64,000 nucleotides of DNA, from NCBI GenBank assembly GCA_900470095.1, contig UBZM01000028.1, positions 124,001-188,000 of the forward strand, in the 5' to 3' direction. Shown here piece after piece: positions 16,699-25,111 of this stretch (the first letter of the stretch is position 1; the number at the start of each line of letters is the position of its first letter). The notes under the pieces are model-generated. The model ran no database searches and was not told the origin of the DNA. It saw only the letters and a list, made by a program, of their open reading frames with translations. Position numbers and translations under genes: made by a program. The DNA is from Hyphomicrobiales bacterium. GTDB taxonomy: Bacteria; Pseudomonadota; Alphaproteobacteria; Rhizobiales; Beijerinckiaceae.

Positions 16699-16733
16699 CA
16701 TCGGCGTGCCAGAGACCGGCGATGCCGAATTCC

Positions 16734-16783
16734 GGATTTCTGGATCGCCCGCGCTCCAAAAGGCTGCGGTCATCCAGAAATCC
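16734..16783. repeat. 12-bp inverted repeat downstream of the efflux operon
   Basis: GGATTTCTGGAT (16734-16745) and ATCCAGAAATCC (16772-16783) are perfect complements separated by 26 bp. They lie between the convergent adaptor and MucR genes. The repeat may form a terminator stem or be a dispersed palindromic element; there is no T-run. Confidence 0.6.
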
Positions 16784-16841
16784 AAGGTTCCGAAAGCGCC
16801 GAAATGGCAGGTGCCAATGGCGGACAGGCTCGCCGGCTGGG

Positions 16842-17321
16842 TCAGGCGCTCGAGCCGGATCGTGGGCTGCGCTTTGCCCGTGGCGGCTTCGCGACGACAG
16901 GCGCGGTCGGCGGGGGCGCCTTGGCCTTGCGCCCCAGGCCCGATGCCTTTGCGAGAGCGGCCCGGGCCTCGGAATAATTCGGTGCGACCATCGGATAGTC
17001 CGAGGGCAAGCCCCATTTCGTACGATATTGCTCAGGAGTGAGATTGTAGGCCGTACCCAGATGACGCCTGAGGGATTTGAAAGACTTGCCGTCTTCCAGG
17101 CAGATGATGGCGTCCGGCGTTACAGATTTCTTGATCGGAACCGCTGGTACGAGCGCGACCGGTGCTGGCGGTATTTCGGGTCTGGCGCTGAGCTGCGCGA
17201 ACGCGGAATACGTGCTCGCAATCAAGCCCACGAGATCGCTGCGAGGGACATTGTTGTGCGCGACGTAGGCTGAAATAACCATCGCCGTGAGATCAATATA
17301 ATTTTCATCTTCGTTGGCCAT
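16842..17321 (-). CDS. Ros/MucR-family transcriptional regulator
   Basis: This 159-residue protein shows the family layout. The N-terminus (YIDLTAMVISAYVAHN) fits the oligomerisation part. A C-terminal Ros-type finger region follows (ICLEDGKSFKSLRRHL, about 72-92), with LTPEQYRTKWGLPSDYPMVAP after it. The finger has C74, D77, H87 and Y92 at the ligand positions, so canonical Cys2His2 zinc binding is unlikely, as in some Mesorhizobium homologues. MucR proteins are global regulators and nucleoid organisers. The tail is basic and proline-rich. I chose ATG 17321 over an in-frame TTG at 17333 because gggaaaa precedes the ATG. Confidence 0.93.
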   Translation of the reverse strand: MANEDENYIDLTAMVISAYVAHNNVPRSDLVGLIASTYSAFAQLSARPEIPPAPVALVPAVPIKKSVTPDAIICLEDGKSFKSLRRHLGTAYNLTPEQYRTKWGLPSDYPMVAPNYSEARAALAKASGLGRKAKAPPPTAPVVAKPPRAKRSPRSGSSA

Positions 17322-17461
17322 GGCTTTTCCCAAATCAGAATATTGCGCCTGGGTCTCATTTAACCTGCCAAACGTTCTATTTGCAATACTCGTCGCGGTG
17401 GTTTGCCCAGTTCCGATGCTTGAGGGCCGGGTTTATTCTGGTGAGGCAGCGGTACGGCTGC

Positions 17462-17671
17462 CTACTGAACTGGGTGGTGACGCGCCTGTTCGAGACTGGC
17501 CTTAGCCAACATGGCCTCCAGTGAGGCAAGAACTTCTGGCACCATGAAAAGGGAGATTTCGTTCTTCCCATCGACTTCCAAGGCGATTACGGCGCCCAGC
17601 GTCGTGTCTGCGCTGACCGTGACGTGCTTCACCTTGATCACTGCAAACTCGCGTGTCGGCTTCTGCGGCAT
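17462..17671 (-). CDS. Small hypothetical protein, 69 residues
   Basis: I do not recognise this protein. It is a compact mixed alpha/beta sequence without membrane segments (IKVKHVTVSADTTLGAVIA, then an amphipathic helix EVLASLEAMLAKASLEQA). Its composition is that of a real soluble protein. It lies upstream of MucR on the same strand, 140 bp away. A tandem 16-bp repeat at 17695-17727 sits just upstream of its start. Confidence 0.6.
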   Translation of the reverse strand: MPQKPTREFAVIKVKHVTVSADTTLGAVIALEVDGKNEISLFMVPEVLASLEAMLAKASLEQARHHPVQ

Positions 17672-17694
17672 TCTCTCACCCCCGTTCCTTGATC

Positions 17695-17727
17695 TGTGCT
17701 CATCATTCGATTGTGCTCATCATTCGA
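17695..17727. repeat. Tandem direct repeat, two copies of a 16-mer
   Basis: TGTGCTCATCATTCGA occurs at 17695-17710 and again at 17712-17727, separated by one T, so the period is 17 bp. It begins 24 bp upstream of the 69-residue gene. It could be a double regulator-binding site or a small local duplication. Confidence 0.65.
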
Positions 17728-17910
17728 CGTCAGCTTGCAACGTATTCACCGCCGCCCCGCCACGCGCCTCTGGCACCGTGGTCTTCGCAACCGGTTGATG
17801 TGACGACGAGACCGGTCGACACGCTCTCCTCGTCGGAATTCCTGACGCAACCGGTCAAGCCGTGGATGTGTTCGGTGGCACCGGCGATATTCAGGTGCTT
17901 GCCCAGCCTG

Positions 17911-18129
17911 TCACTTTGCGACCGTCACCTCCGGTCCCTTCGCCTGCGATGTCTTGCGCATCTCATAGTCGACGATTGCGGCCCTGAGAGCTTGCAATTC
18001 GAGGGCTTTTGCCGAATTGGGCTGCGCATCCTCGATCTGGCCGATGCGCAGAAGCGCATAACGGTAATCCTCATGGCAGGTGATGCAGACGGTGTGTGCT
18101 TCCGGTTTGAGTTCGGTCACCGCGGTCAT
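17911..18129 (-). CDS. Small hypothetical protein, 72 residues
   Basis: I do not recognise this protein. It is hydrophilic and mostly helical. A CITCHEDYRYALLRI segment holds two cysteines in a CxxCH arrangement, and a polar C-terminus follows. CxxCH is the heme c attachment motif, but no signal peptide is present, so cytochrome function is unlikely. It may be a small regulatory or metal-binding protein. Confidence 0.55.
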   Translation of the reverse strand: MTAVTELKPEAHTVCITCHEDYRYALLRIGQIEDAQPNSAKALELQALRAAIVDYEMRKTSQAKGPEVTVAK

Positions 18130-18411
18130 CGGATCTCTCCTTCCGTGGCTGATCCCAGAGAACTAGTTTGAACGGTTGGGGTTTCAAGAGGGGTGTGGCG
18201 CTGTTGCGAAGCTCGCCGTGCTTGCGTTCGAAAGCGGCCGTAAAGGCGCGGGATTCGTAGGGCTTGCCGAGCAGAAGTGCGCATGGAAACACTTCCTCCA
18301 GTCATGCCCGCATTGCCTCCTGGGCTCACAAGAAGGGATGTCTCGCGGGGCCCTGGAGCCTATATGGAGGTGGATTTCCGGCGCTGCCAAAGCGCCCAGG
18401 GTTTGAAGGCT

Positions 18412-18885
18412 ATGGGACAATCCACACCTGCCACGGTGGCGTTGAAAGCGGGCGGCGTTTCTTTCGAACTCCGAACCTATGAATATGTCTCGAACAGCGA
18501 CCGCGTCGGTCTTCAGGCGGCCCAGTCTCTGGGCGAACCACCAAATCGCGTCTTGAAGACATTGATTGCGCAGGTCGACAACATACCAATTTGCCTGGTT
18601 CTCCCATCAGACCGCGAGGCAAGCATGAAGAGGGTGGCTGCTGCCCTTGGAGGCAAGAGCGCGCGGATGCTGGCGCCGAGCGATGCGGAGCGGCTGACAG
18701 GGTACAAGGTTGGGGGTGTCAGCCCATTCGGTCAGAAGCGCAAGCTGAGGACCCTTGTCGAGATCACGGCCGTCCCGGAGCCCTATGTTTTCGTGAATGG
18801 AGGACTCCGTGGCCTGCAGGTCAGGCTGGCGCCGGCCGAACTCGTCCGCGCGAGCAATGCACTGACGGCCGCGATTGTTTCCTAG
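18412..18885 (+). CDS. ybaK: YbaK/EbsC-family Cys-tRNA(Pro) deacylase
   Basis: This 157-residue cytoplasmic protein matches the YbaK domain (LQAAQSLGEPPNRVLKTLI, CLVLPSDREASMKRVA, GYKVGGVSPFGQKRKL). YbaK hydrolyses cysteine mischarged on tRNA(Pro). I use ATG 18412 with gaagg five to seven bases upstream; the frame is open further upstream (18277) but that part lacks family character. It appears to be a stand-alone housekeeping gene, unrelated to the catabolic clusters on either side. Confidence 0.9.
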   Translation: MGQSTPATVALKAGGVSFELRTYEYVSNSDRVGLQAAQSLGEPPNRVLKTLIAQVDNIPICLVLPSDREASMKRVAAALGGKSARMLAPSDAERLTGYKVGGVSPFGQKRKLRTLVEITAVPEPYVFVNGGLRGLQVRLAPAELVRASNALTAAIVS

Positions 18886-19279
18886 CGGCGATGGTCTTTG
18901 GTTCGGCTTCTGCGACGTTTCGAGCTTGAGGCATCAAGCGTTATTCCCGGAGAAGCCGGCCTGACGACCCGGCGCGGCAATCCTGGCCACTCAGTGGTGT
19001 CGAACGCGACGTTGAATTCAGCCGGCCGCGGATCTGGTCTCGGGCTCGAAATCAAACGGCCGAACGCCTTTGGAAGCGCCGCAACCGTGCGCCTCGGGAC
19101 TCTGGCGTGCCGAGGCCTCCTCCTGGCCTGCTCACACCACTTCAGCTGGCGACTTCCGGACGTCGCTTGACAGGCTCCGTCGATCAAAATTAGGCTAACA
19201 TAGTTATGCTTCTTATTCTGTAATTATAGAATAAATACCAGACGAGGCCAACCGCCTCGCGCAAGGGGAGCGTGCCGCT
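18886..19279. other. 394-bp intergenic region before the amino-acid ABC operon
   Basis: I see no gene here. The last 80 bp are AT-rich and hold the palindrome at 19213-19234 and the ribosome-binding site ggggag for the binding-protein gene. The first 290 bp are GC-rich without clear structure. Confidence 0.6.
19213..19234. promoter_or_regulatory. 22-bp near-perfect palindrome upstream of the amino-acid ABC operon
   Basis: The arms TTATTCT and AGAATAA flank a TAATTA core, with a single mismatched base pair between arm and core. It lies 45 bp upstream of the ATG at 19280 in an AT-rich promoter region. The likely binder is the IclR-family regulator encoded at 22923-23732, though this is inference. 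Confidence 0.5.
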
Positions 19280-20152
19280 ATGACAGATGTCGTCGACAGC
19301 AAACGGAACCTGCTCAAGGCCGGCCTTGTCGGTGGTCTTGCGCTTGCCGCCGCATCCAGTTCGGCCCGGCAGGCGGCCGCTCAGGCCGCGCCCAACAGCC
19401 TGCTGCGCACAGTTCTTGATCGTGGCAAGCTGATCGTCGGCACGGGCTCGACCAACGCGCCCTGGCATTTCGAAGATGAGAAGGGCCAGCTCGTCGGCAT
19501 GGACATCGCCATGGGGCGGATCCTCGCGAAGGGGCTCTTCGACGATGACAAGAAGGTTGAGTTCGTCCGGCAGGACGCGGCTCAGCGCATTCCCAACATC
19601 AATACCGGGAAGGTCGATATCGTCATCCAGTTCATGACGATGTCGCCGGCCCGCGCGCAGCTCGTCGCGTTCTCCCGACCCTATTATGTCGAGGGCATCG
19701 CCTTGCTGACGCGCCCCGACAGCGACAAGAAGAGCTTTGACGCCCTGCTCAAGGCGGGATCGGGGGCACGGGTCTCCATCCTGCAGAATGTCGACGCCGA
19801 AGCGTCGGTGAAGAAGGTCCTGCCGCAGGCGACGGTCATGCAGCTCGATAGCCAGGCCAATGTCGTGCTTGCGCTCGATTCAAAGCGGGCCGACGCTGCG
19901 GCGGTCGATCTCTCGACAGTCTGGTGGCTCGCGAAGCGCCATCCCGACAAATATGCCGATGCCGGCAAGTCCTGGAACTCCATGCTCTATGGCGCGGCGA
20001 TGCGGCAGGGCGATCCGGACTGGGTGCGCTTCGTCGACACCACCTTCGGGATCGCCATGTATGGCCACCAGAACGAGATATTCGATGCTGCGATCAACGA
20101 TTATTTCGGTCTGACGCCGCCAGTCCGCGAGACGGGGTTGCCGAAATTCTGA
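19280..20152 (+). CDS. Amino-acid ABC transporter substrate-binding protein
   Basis: This 290-residue periplasmic protein has an export signal (hydrophobic GLVGGLALAAASS, probable cleavage after ARQAAAQA near 35). It continues as a family 3 solute-binding protein (LDRGKLIVGTGSTNAPWHFEDEKG, then GMDIAMGRILAK). Such proteins bind polar amino acids or opines. It is first in an operon with two permeases and an ATPase. An 8-bp hairpin starts at its stop codon. The ATG has a ggggag ribosome-binding site. Confidence 0.92.
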   Translation: MTDVVDSKRNLLKAGLVGGLALAAASSSARQAAAQAAPNSLLRTVLDRGKLIVGTGSTNAPWHFEDEKGQLVGMDIAMGRILAKGLFDDDKKVEFVRQDAAQRIPNINTGKVDIVIQFMTMSPARAQLVAFSRPYYVEGIALLTRPDSDKKSFDALLKAGSGARVSILQNVDAEASVKKVLPQATVMQLDSQANVVLALDSKRADAAAVDLSTVWWLAKRHPDKYADAGKSWNSMLYGAAMRQGDPDWVRFVDTTFGIAMYGHQNEIFDAAINDYFGLTPPVRETGLPKF

Positions 20153-20170
20153 CCGCGGCTTTCGCGGTCA
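20150..20170 (+). terminator. Intercistronic stem-loop after the binding-protein gene
   Basis: TGACCGCG and CGCGGTCA form a perfect 8-bp stem with a GCTTT loop; the TGA stop codon is its first three bases. No T-run follows. It probably protects the binding-protein message or attenuates permease expression. Confidence 0.6.
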
Positions 20171-20255
20171 CCCTTCGCCTGCCTGTGCGCTCGCCGCTCG
20201 TGTGCAGCCGGGCGGGGAAGTCGCCTGCACGGCCCGCGACGAGGCGGTTTCCCGC

Positions 20256-20924
20256 ATGACGAATTACCACTTCAATTTCGCGATCGTCTGGCGCTATTCC
20301 GCCAAGCTGTTTGAAGGTCTTCTGCTCAGCATCGAGCTCGCAATCGCGACGATTGCGATCGGCATGGTGATCGGACTGGTCCTGGCGCTCGTCGAAATGG
20401 ACGGGCCGCGCTGGGCCAGGCCGTTCATCCGCGGCTATGTCGAATTCATCCGCAACGTCCCGCTGCTGCTGCTCGTCTATCTCGTCTTCTACGGCGTGCC
20501 GAGCGCGATCGATCTGCAATATGACGCTACCACCTCGTTCGTGGTGACACTGGCGATCTATTCCGGCGCCTATCTGGTCGAAGTCCTGCGCGCCGGATTC
20601 GAAGCCGTGCCGAAAGGGCTGATCGAGGCCGGGAAGGCGATCGGTCTGACGCCGGCAGGCGTGCTCGTCCATGTCCGGATCCCGACGGCGCTGCGCATCG
20701 CCCTGCCGTCGCTCTCGAATACCTATGTTTCGCTGTTCAAGGACACCTCGATCGCCTCTGCCATCGCCGTGCCCGAACTGGCCTATGGCATGCGCTGGAT
20801 CGAGACGCAGACCTTCCGGACGGTCGAGGTCTATCTGCTGGCGACGCCGATCTATCTCATCACCAGCTACGCCATCCTGTTGCTGCTGCGACTGGCCGAG
20901 CGGCGCTATGCGATCACGCGGTGA
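20256..20924 (+). CDS. Amino-acid ABC transporter permease (HisM/GlnP family), first
   Basis: This inner-membrane protein of about 222 residues has roughly five hydrophobic segments. The permease region is EVLRAGFEAVPKGLIEAGKAIGLTP, where EAGKAIGL is the ATPase-docking loop. I start it at ATG 20256; a GTG at 20202 would add 18 unsupported residues. It pairs with the next permease to form the heterodimeric channel. Confidence 0.9.
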   Translation: MTNYHFNFAIVWRYSAKLFEGLLLSIELAIATIAIGMVIGLVLALVEMDGPRWARPFIRGYVEFIRNVPLLLLVYLVFYGVPSAIDLQYDATTSFVVTLAIYSGAYLVEVLRAGFEAVPKGLIEAGKAIGLTPAGVLVHVRIPTALRIALPSLSNTYVSLFKDTSIASAIAVPELAYGMRWIETQTFRTVEVYLLATPIYLITSYAILLLLRLAERRYAITR

Positions 20925-20930
20925 GCGCCC

Positions 20931-21566
20931 ATGACGTTGTTCCTGCAGACGCTTCCATTTCTGCTCGATGGCTTGCGCATCACGCTCCTGGTCTCGGCCG
21001 GCGTGATTGTGCTCTCGCTGCTGATCGGCGTCCCGCTCGGTTGCGTGCTGGCATTCGGGCCGCTCTGGGCGCGATTTCCGATCCGGATCTACGCTGATTT
21101 CGTGCGCGGCGTTCCGATTCTGGTGCTGCTCTATTTCGTCTATTACGGGCTGCCGGCGATCAAGGTGAACCTGCCGAGCCTGACCGCCGCGATCGTGGCA
21201 TTGACGGCGTTCAAGACCGCCCAGGTCATTGAGATCACCCGCGGCGCTTTCCAGTCCATCCCCACAGGACAGACGGAAGCAGCGAAATCCATCGGGCTTG
21301 GCCTCGTCGACCGCTTCGTCCACGTGCTTGCGCCGCAGGCGATCCGCCGCTTCCTGCCCCCCTTCGTCAACAGCGTCGTCGATACGGTGAAGGGCTCGTC
21401 CCTCGTGTCCCTGCTGGGGATCGTCGACCTGATGCTCGCGCTGCAGCAGGTGATCGGGCGAACCCATGTGGCGCTGCCGCTCTATGTGATGGGGGCGCTG
21501 ATGTATTTCGCCATCAATTATCCGCTTTCGACGCTGAGCAGGCGTCTTGAGAAGAGCTTCATCTGA
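20931..21566 (+). CDS. Amino-acid ABC transporter permease (HisM/GlnP family), second
   Basis: This 211-residue permease has a membrane topology like the previous gene. Its docking loop lies in ITRGAFQSIPTGQTEAAKSIGL. It begins 6 bp after the first permease and is followed 14 bp later by the ATPase, a tight operon. The two permeases would form the channel for the ligand delivered by the 19280 binding protein. Confidence 0.9.
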   Translation: MTLFLQTLPFLLDGLRITLLVSAGVIVLSLLIGVPLGCVLAFGPLWARFPIRIYADFVRGVPILVLLYFVYYGLPAIKVNLPSLTAAIVALTAFKTAQVIEITRGAFQSIPTGQTEAAKSIGLGLVDRFVHVLAPQAIRRFLPPFVNSVVDTVKGSSLVSLLGIVDLMLALQQVIGRTHVALPLYVMGALMYFAINYPLSTLSRRLEKSFI

Positions 21567-21580
21567 GCGGAAGGACGATC

Positions 21581-22375
21581 ATGATCGCGACGCCCGACGA
21601 GCTGGTGATCCGCATCAAGGGCCTGACCAAATCCTTCGGCGCGCACCAGGTGCTGAAGGGCATCGATCTTGATGTCGGCAAAGGGCAGGTGATCGCCGTC
21701 ATCGGTCCTTCCGGAAGTGGCAAGACGACCTTGCTGCGCTGCATCAACTTCCTCGAGGAATATGATGGCGGCTCGGTCCGGATCGATGGCGTGGAGGTCG
21801 GCTATCGGGATGTCGGCGCCGGCCGGCGCCGACGCAGCGACCGGGAACTCGCCAATATCCGGGTCGATGCGGCCATGGTGTTTCAGCAGTTCAACCTGTT
21901 TCCACATCTGACCGCTGCCCAGAACGTCATGCTCGGGCTGATGAAGTCGCGCGGCAAGAGCAAGGGTGAGGCGAGGCAGATTGCCGAGAAATGGCTTGTG
22001 CGCGTTGGCCTCGCCGAGAAGCTCGATGCGCTGCCCTCGCAATTGTCCGGGGGGCAGCAGCAACGGGTCGGCATCGCGCGAGCGGTTGCGATCGAGCCCA
22101 AGGTCCTGCTGCTCGACGAGATAACCTCCGCGCTCGATCCCGAGCTCGTCGGCGAGGTGCTGGAGGTCGTGCAGGAGCTGGCCGCGGAGGGCCGCACGAT
22201 GATCCTCGTCACCCATGAAATGGCCTTCGCCAGGGAGGTCGCCAACCGTGTGGTGTTCACCGACCAGGGACTGATCGCGATCGACGCGCCGCCGAAGGCC
22301 GTTTTCGACGAGCAGTCGAATGAACGATTGCGGGCTTTCCTCTCGCGCTTCGCCGCCTTTCGGCATGCTCATTGA
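21581..22375 (+). CDS. Amino-acid ABC transporter ATP-binding protein (GlnQ/HisP type)
   Basis: This 264-residue cytoplasmic ATPase has Walker A GPSGSGKTTL, signature LSGGQQQR, Walker B VLLLDEI (with I where the GlnQ family usually has P) and H-loop VTHEMAFA. An insertion after about residue 75 (VGAGRRRRSDRELANIR) matches the HisP/GlnQ group. It energises the permeases at 20256 and 20931. RidA follows 44 bp later. Confidence 0.93.
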   Translation: MIATPDELVIRIKGLTKSFGAHQVLKGIDLDVGKGQVIAVIGPSGSGKTTLLRCINFLEEYDGGSVRIDGVEVGYRDVGAGRRRRSDRELANIRVDAAMVFQQFNLFPHLTAAQNVMLGLMKSRGKSKGEARQIAEKWLVRVGLAEKLDALPSQLSGGQQQRVGIARAVAIEPKVLLLDEITSALDPELVGEVLEVVQELAAEGRTMILVTHEMAFAREVANRVVFTDQGLIAIDAPPKAVFDEQSNERLRAFLSRFAAFRHAH

Positions 22376-22419
22376 GCGGCCGGCCGGCGCCCCGGAACCC
22401 ACTCCGACAGAGTTCAGCG

Positions 22420-22920
22420 ATGCCGTCTCCCTCCGATCTTGCTCCTCACTCCGACCTTGCAATGTCGCCCTACGAGAAACTGGCACAACTCGGTCTTGAA
22501 TTGCCGCAAGTGCCGATGCCGATCGGCAATTTCACGACACATGTCCGGGAAGGCACGCTGCTCTACCTGTCCGGTCAGGGCCCGACACATGAGGACGGCC
22601 GCATCCAAACAGGCAAGGTCGGCGCCGACGTTTCGGTGGAGGAAGCCTACGCTCATGCGCGCCTGACGGGTCTAAACCTCATCGCGGTGCTGCATACGGC
22701 GTTGGGAGACCTTCGAAAGGTCAGGCGCATCGTCAAGGTGCTGGGCATGGTCAACGCCACGCCGGATTTCACCGATCATCCCGCCGTCATCAATGGCTGC
22801 TCGGACCTCTTCGTTGCGGTCTTTGGCGAGGCTGGCCGGCACGCCCGTTCGGCCGTGGGGTTCAGCTCGCTGCCGCGCCGCATCACCGTCGAGATCGAAG
22901 CGGTCGTCGCAGTCTCATGA
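22420..22920 (+). CDS. RidA/YjgF-family enamine/imine deaminase
   Basis: This protein of about 166 residues belongs to the RidA superfamily, long-variant type (LGLELPQVPMPIGNFTTHVREG near the start, and IVKVLGMVNATPDFTDHPAVINGCSDLF). RidA enzymes hydrolyse reactive enamines and imines such as 2-aminoacrylate made by PLP-dependent lyases. Its place between an amino-acid importer and a PLP enzyme gene fits that role. The start may be 22420 or 22462; the upstream frame to 22372 overlaps the ATPase. Confidence 0.85.
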   Translation: MPSPSDLAPHSDLAMSPYEKLAQLGLELPQVPMPIGNFTTHVREGTLLYLSGQGPTHEDGRIQTGKVGADVSVEEAYAHARLTGLNLIAVLHTALGDLRKVRRIVKVLGMVNATPDFTDHPAVINGCSDLFVAVFGEAGRHARSAVGFSSLPRRITVEIEAVVAVS

Positions 22921-22922
22921 TG

Positions 22923-23732
22923 CTATTGCCGGAATTGCCAGCCAAGGCTTGCCTCGATGCGCTGTGCCGCGCTCCGGACTGCGTCGGCGAAGCGGGAGGG
23001 CTCTTCCTGGACCTTGAATTCCGGCAGCACGATCGAGATGGTGATGACGCAATCTCCGGAATTGTTGCGCACCGGCGCCGCGATGCAGGCCACCGCATAG
23101 TCGGATTCGCCCGCCTGCACGGCAATGCCTGCGGCCAGCGCTTCGTCGGATTGCTCGGCGAGCGCGACCGGATCGACCGTTGCCCGCCCCGTCGGCGAGG
23201 CTTTGGCGCAGCGCCGGAACAGTGCCACCCGATCCTGAAAATCGAGATGGGCCACAAGAAGTCGGCCCGAGGCGGTCCAGTTCAGGGGAACCCGGGTTCC
23301 GATCCGCGACGTGACCCTGAAGTGGCCGGGCCCCTCGGCCATCGCCTCCACGACCATCATGTCCCCGTCGCGGCCGCAGATCTGGACCGTCTCCCCGACC
23401 TCGCGGGAGAGCACATGCATCTCATGGGTGGCGACCGTGATGATCTCGAGATCGCGCGCGTAGGCAAGGCCGTAGTGATAGAGCTTGGGGCCGAGCCAGA
23501 CCACGCTGCCATTGCGCGAGAGCAAGTCCCTGGCGACCAGTTCCTCGACAATCGAATAGACCGTGGACAGAGGCGCGCCGACCGCGCGGGCGATATCGTA
23601 GCCCGTCGCCGGCCGCGCCGTTTCCTGGAGATAGTCAAGGATCTGGACCGATCGCTCGATTCCGCTGACCCGCGTGCGTCGCGCCCCAGTGGCGGAGGGC
23701 GCGGACGCCACGCCCATCTCACGGTCCTTCAT
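22923..23732 (-). CDS. IclR-family transcriptional regulator (amino-acid cluster)
   Basis: This protein of about 269 residues has an IclR winged helix (GIERSVQILDYLQE, then GYDIARAVGAPLSTVYSIVEELVARDLL). The effector domain carries the typical region RIGTRVPLNWTASGRLLVAHL and ACIAAPVRN. I prefer ATG 23732, preceded by ggagag, to ATG 23780. Its 3' end meets RidA and it reads divergently from the PLP-enzyme gene. It likely controls the transporter and the lyase. Confidence 0.9.
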   Translation of the reverse strand: MKDREMGVASAPSATGARRTRVSGIERSVQILDYLQETARPATGYDIARAVGAPLSTVYSIVEELVARDLLSRNGSVVWLGPKLYHYGLAYARDLEIITVATHEMHVLSREVGETVQICGRDGDMMVVEAMAEGPGHFRVTSRIGTRVPLNWTASGRLLVAHLDFQDRVALFRRCAKASPTGRATVDPVALAEQSDEALAAGIAVQAGESDYAVACIAAPVRNNSGDCVITISIVLPEFKVQEEPSRFADAVRSAAQRIEASLGWQFRQ

Positions 23733-23797
23733 CTGCCAGCTCTCCGTCACGCGATTCCGCGGACCCCTTACCGTAACCATGCTCCCTGAGGAACGCC

Positions 23798-24997
23798 ATG
23801 AACAAACCCGATACCCGAAAGGCGCTCGGTCTCCGTCCGATCATCAATGTGTCGGGAACGATGACTGGGCTCGGCGCCTCGATCATCGTTCCGCAGGCCA
23901 TCGAGGCCATGGCCGGGGTCATGCCGCAATTCGTCGAAGTGGACGAGCTTCAGAAAGTCGCCAGCGGCGTCATCGCCCGATTGTGCGGAGCCGAGGCTGG
24001 GTTCGTCACGGCTTCGTGCTCTGCTGGTATCACGCTTGCGGTGGCGGGCACGATGACTGGCTGCGACCTTTATGCCGTCGAACGACTGCCGGACACGACG
24101 GGCCTGAAGGACGAAGTCCTGATCATGACCGGCCATATGGTGAGCTACGGCGCTCCTGTCGAACAAGGCATTGCGCTCGCCGGCGCCAGGGTGGTGCCGG
24201 TCGGCCAGGCCACCAGCGCACGACCCTATCAACTGGCCGGAGCGATCTCGGAACGGACCGCTGCTGCGGTCTATGTCGTGTCCCATCATACGGTCAGCTA
24301 TGGGCAGCTCCCGCTTGAAGAGTTCGCTGCCATTTGCCGGGCGAGGGGGATACCGGTCATCGTCGATGCGGCTTCGGAATATGACCTCCAGCGCTTCCTG
24401 GCCGCTGGTGCGGATGTCGCCCTGTACTCGGCTCACAAGTTTCTCGGTGGCCCGACAGCCGGCATCGTCGCCGGTCGCAAGGAGCTCGTGCGGGCGGCCT
24501 TTCTTCAGAACGGCGGCATCGGCCGCGGCATGAAGGTCGGCAAGGAGAGTATCGTCGGTACCATCGCCGCGCTGGAAGCATGGGAGACGCGCGACCATGC
24601 CGGCATCCGGGCGCGCGAGCAGGCGGCGCTCACGCTGTGGCGCGAACGACTGGCCGACAGGCCGGGCATCCGTGTCGAGATCGAGCCTGATCCGACCGAC
24701 AATCCGCTCGACCGGCTCAAGCTCTCCGTTGAACCGCAGGCCGCCCATATCACGGCCTGGGACCTTGCCGATGCGCTCGCACGCGGGGAGCCGCCGGTTA
24801 TTGTGCGCGACCACGAGGTCGAGCACGGATTCTTCTATCTCGACCCCTGTAACCTTCACCCAGGCCAGGAAAATGTCGTCGCCGATCGACTGGCCGCCGA
24901 GCTCGGCGCCGCCCTGCGCAGCAATGAGATCATCGCCACGCCGCTGCAGGAGCGCCGGGGCCGACGGGCTGCGTATCTCAAGCGTTGGCCGGATTGA
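23798..24997 (+). CDS. SelA-like PLP-dependent aminotransferase-fold enzyme (lyase candidate)
   Basis: This 399-residue fold-type I PLP protein is related to SelA and to D-glucosaminate-6-phosphate ammonia-lyase. The N-terminus is [18 protein letters not shown]. The cofactor aspartate region is PVIVDAAS (Asp190) and the Schiff-base lysine is in [12 protein letters not shown] (Lys214). No selenocysteine machinery is nearby, so SelA function is unlikely. Beta-elimination of an amino acid or amino sugar acid is the better guess, with RidA clearing the enamine product. A good gagg ribosome-binding site precedes the ATG. Confidence 0.85.
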   Translation: MNKPDTRKALGLRPIINVSGTMTGLGASIIVPQAIEAMAGVMPQFVEVDELQKVASGVIARLCGAEAGFVTASCSAGITLAVAGTMTGCDLYAVERLPDTTGLKDEVLIMTGHMVSYGAPVEQGIALAGARVVPVGQATSARPYQLAGAISERTAAAVYVVSHHTVSYGQLPLEEFAAICRARGIPVIVDAASEYDLQRFLAAGADVALYSAHKFLGGPTAGIVAGRKELVRAAFLQNGGIGRGMKVGKESIVGTIAALEAWETRDHAGIRAREQAALTLWRERLADRPGIRVEIEPDPTDNPLDRLKLSVEPQAAHITAWDLADALARGEPPVIVRDHEVEHGFFYLDPCNLHPGQENVVADRLAAELGAALRSNEIIATPLQERRGRRAAYLKRWPD

Positions 24998-25037
24998 GGG
25001 CCAACCTGCTGTTCTCAAGCTTCCGTTCGCGGGGACC

Positions 25038-25051
25038 GAAGGCCGACCTTC
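25038..25051. terminator. Weak hairpin between convergent genes
   Basis: GAAGG and CCTTC pair around CCGA in the 114 bp between the PLP-enzyme gene and the convergent small gene at 25112. The stem is only 5 bp and no T-run follows. Confidence 0.3.
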
Positions 25052-25111
25052 AGCCCTGCGCCAGGAACAATCAGCGCTCTTTGCAAGGGCTTTCGGCGGC
25101 CGACAATGCGG

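Noticed and set aside
17911-18129. Small c-type cytochrome
   Set aside because: CITCHEDY has a CxxCH pattern, but the protein has no export signal or membrane anchor and is otherwise polar and helical.
23798-24997. Selenocysteine synthase SelA
   Set aside because: The fold matches, but no selB, selD or tRNA-Sec is seen and the neighbours are an amino-acid importer and RidA.
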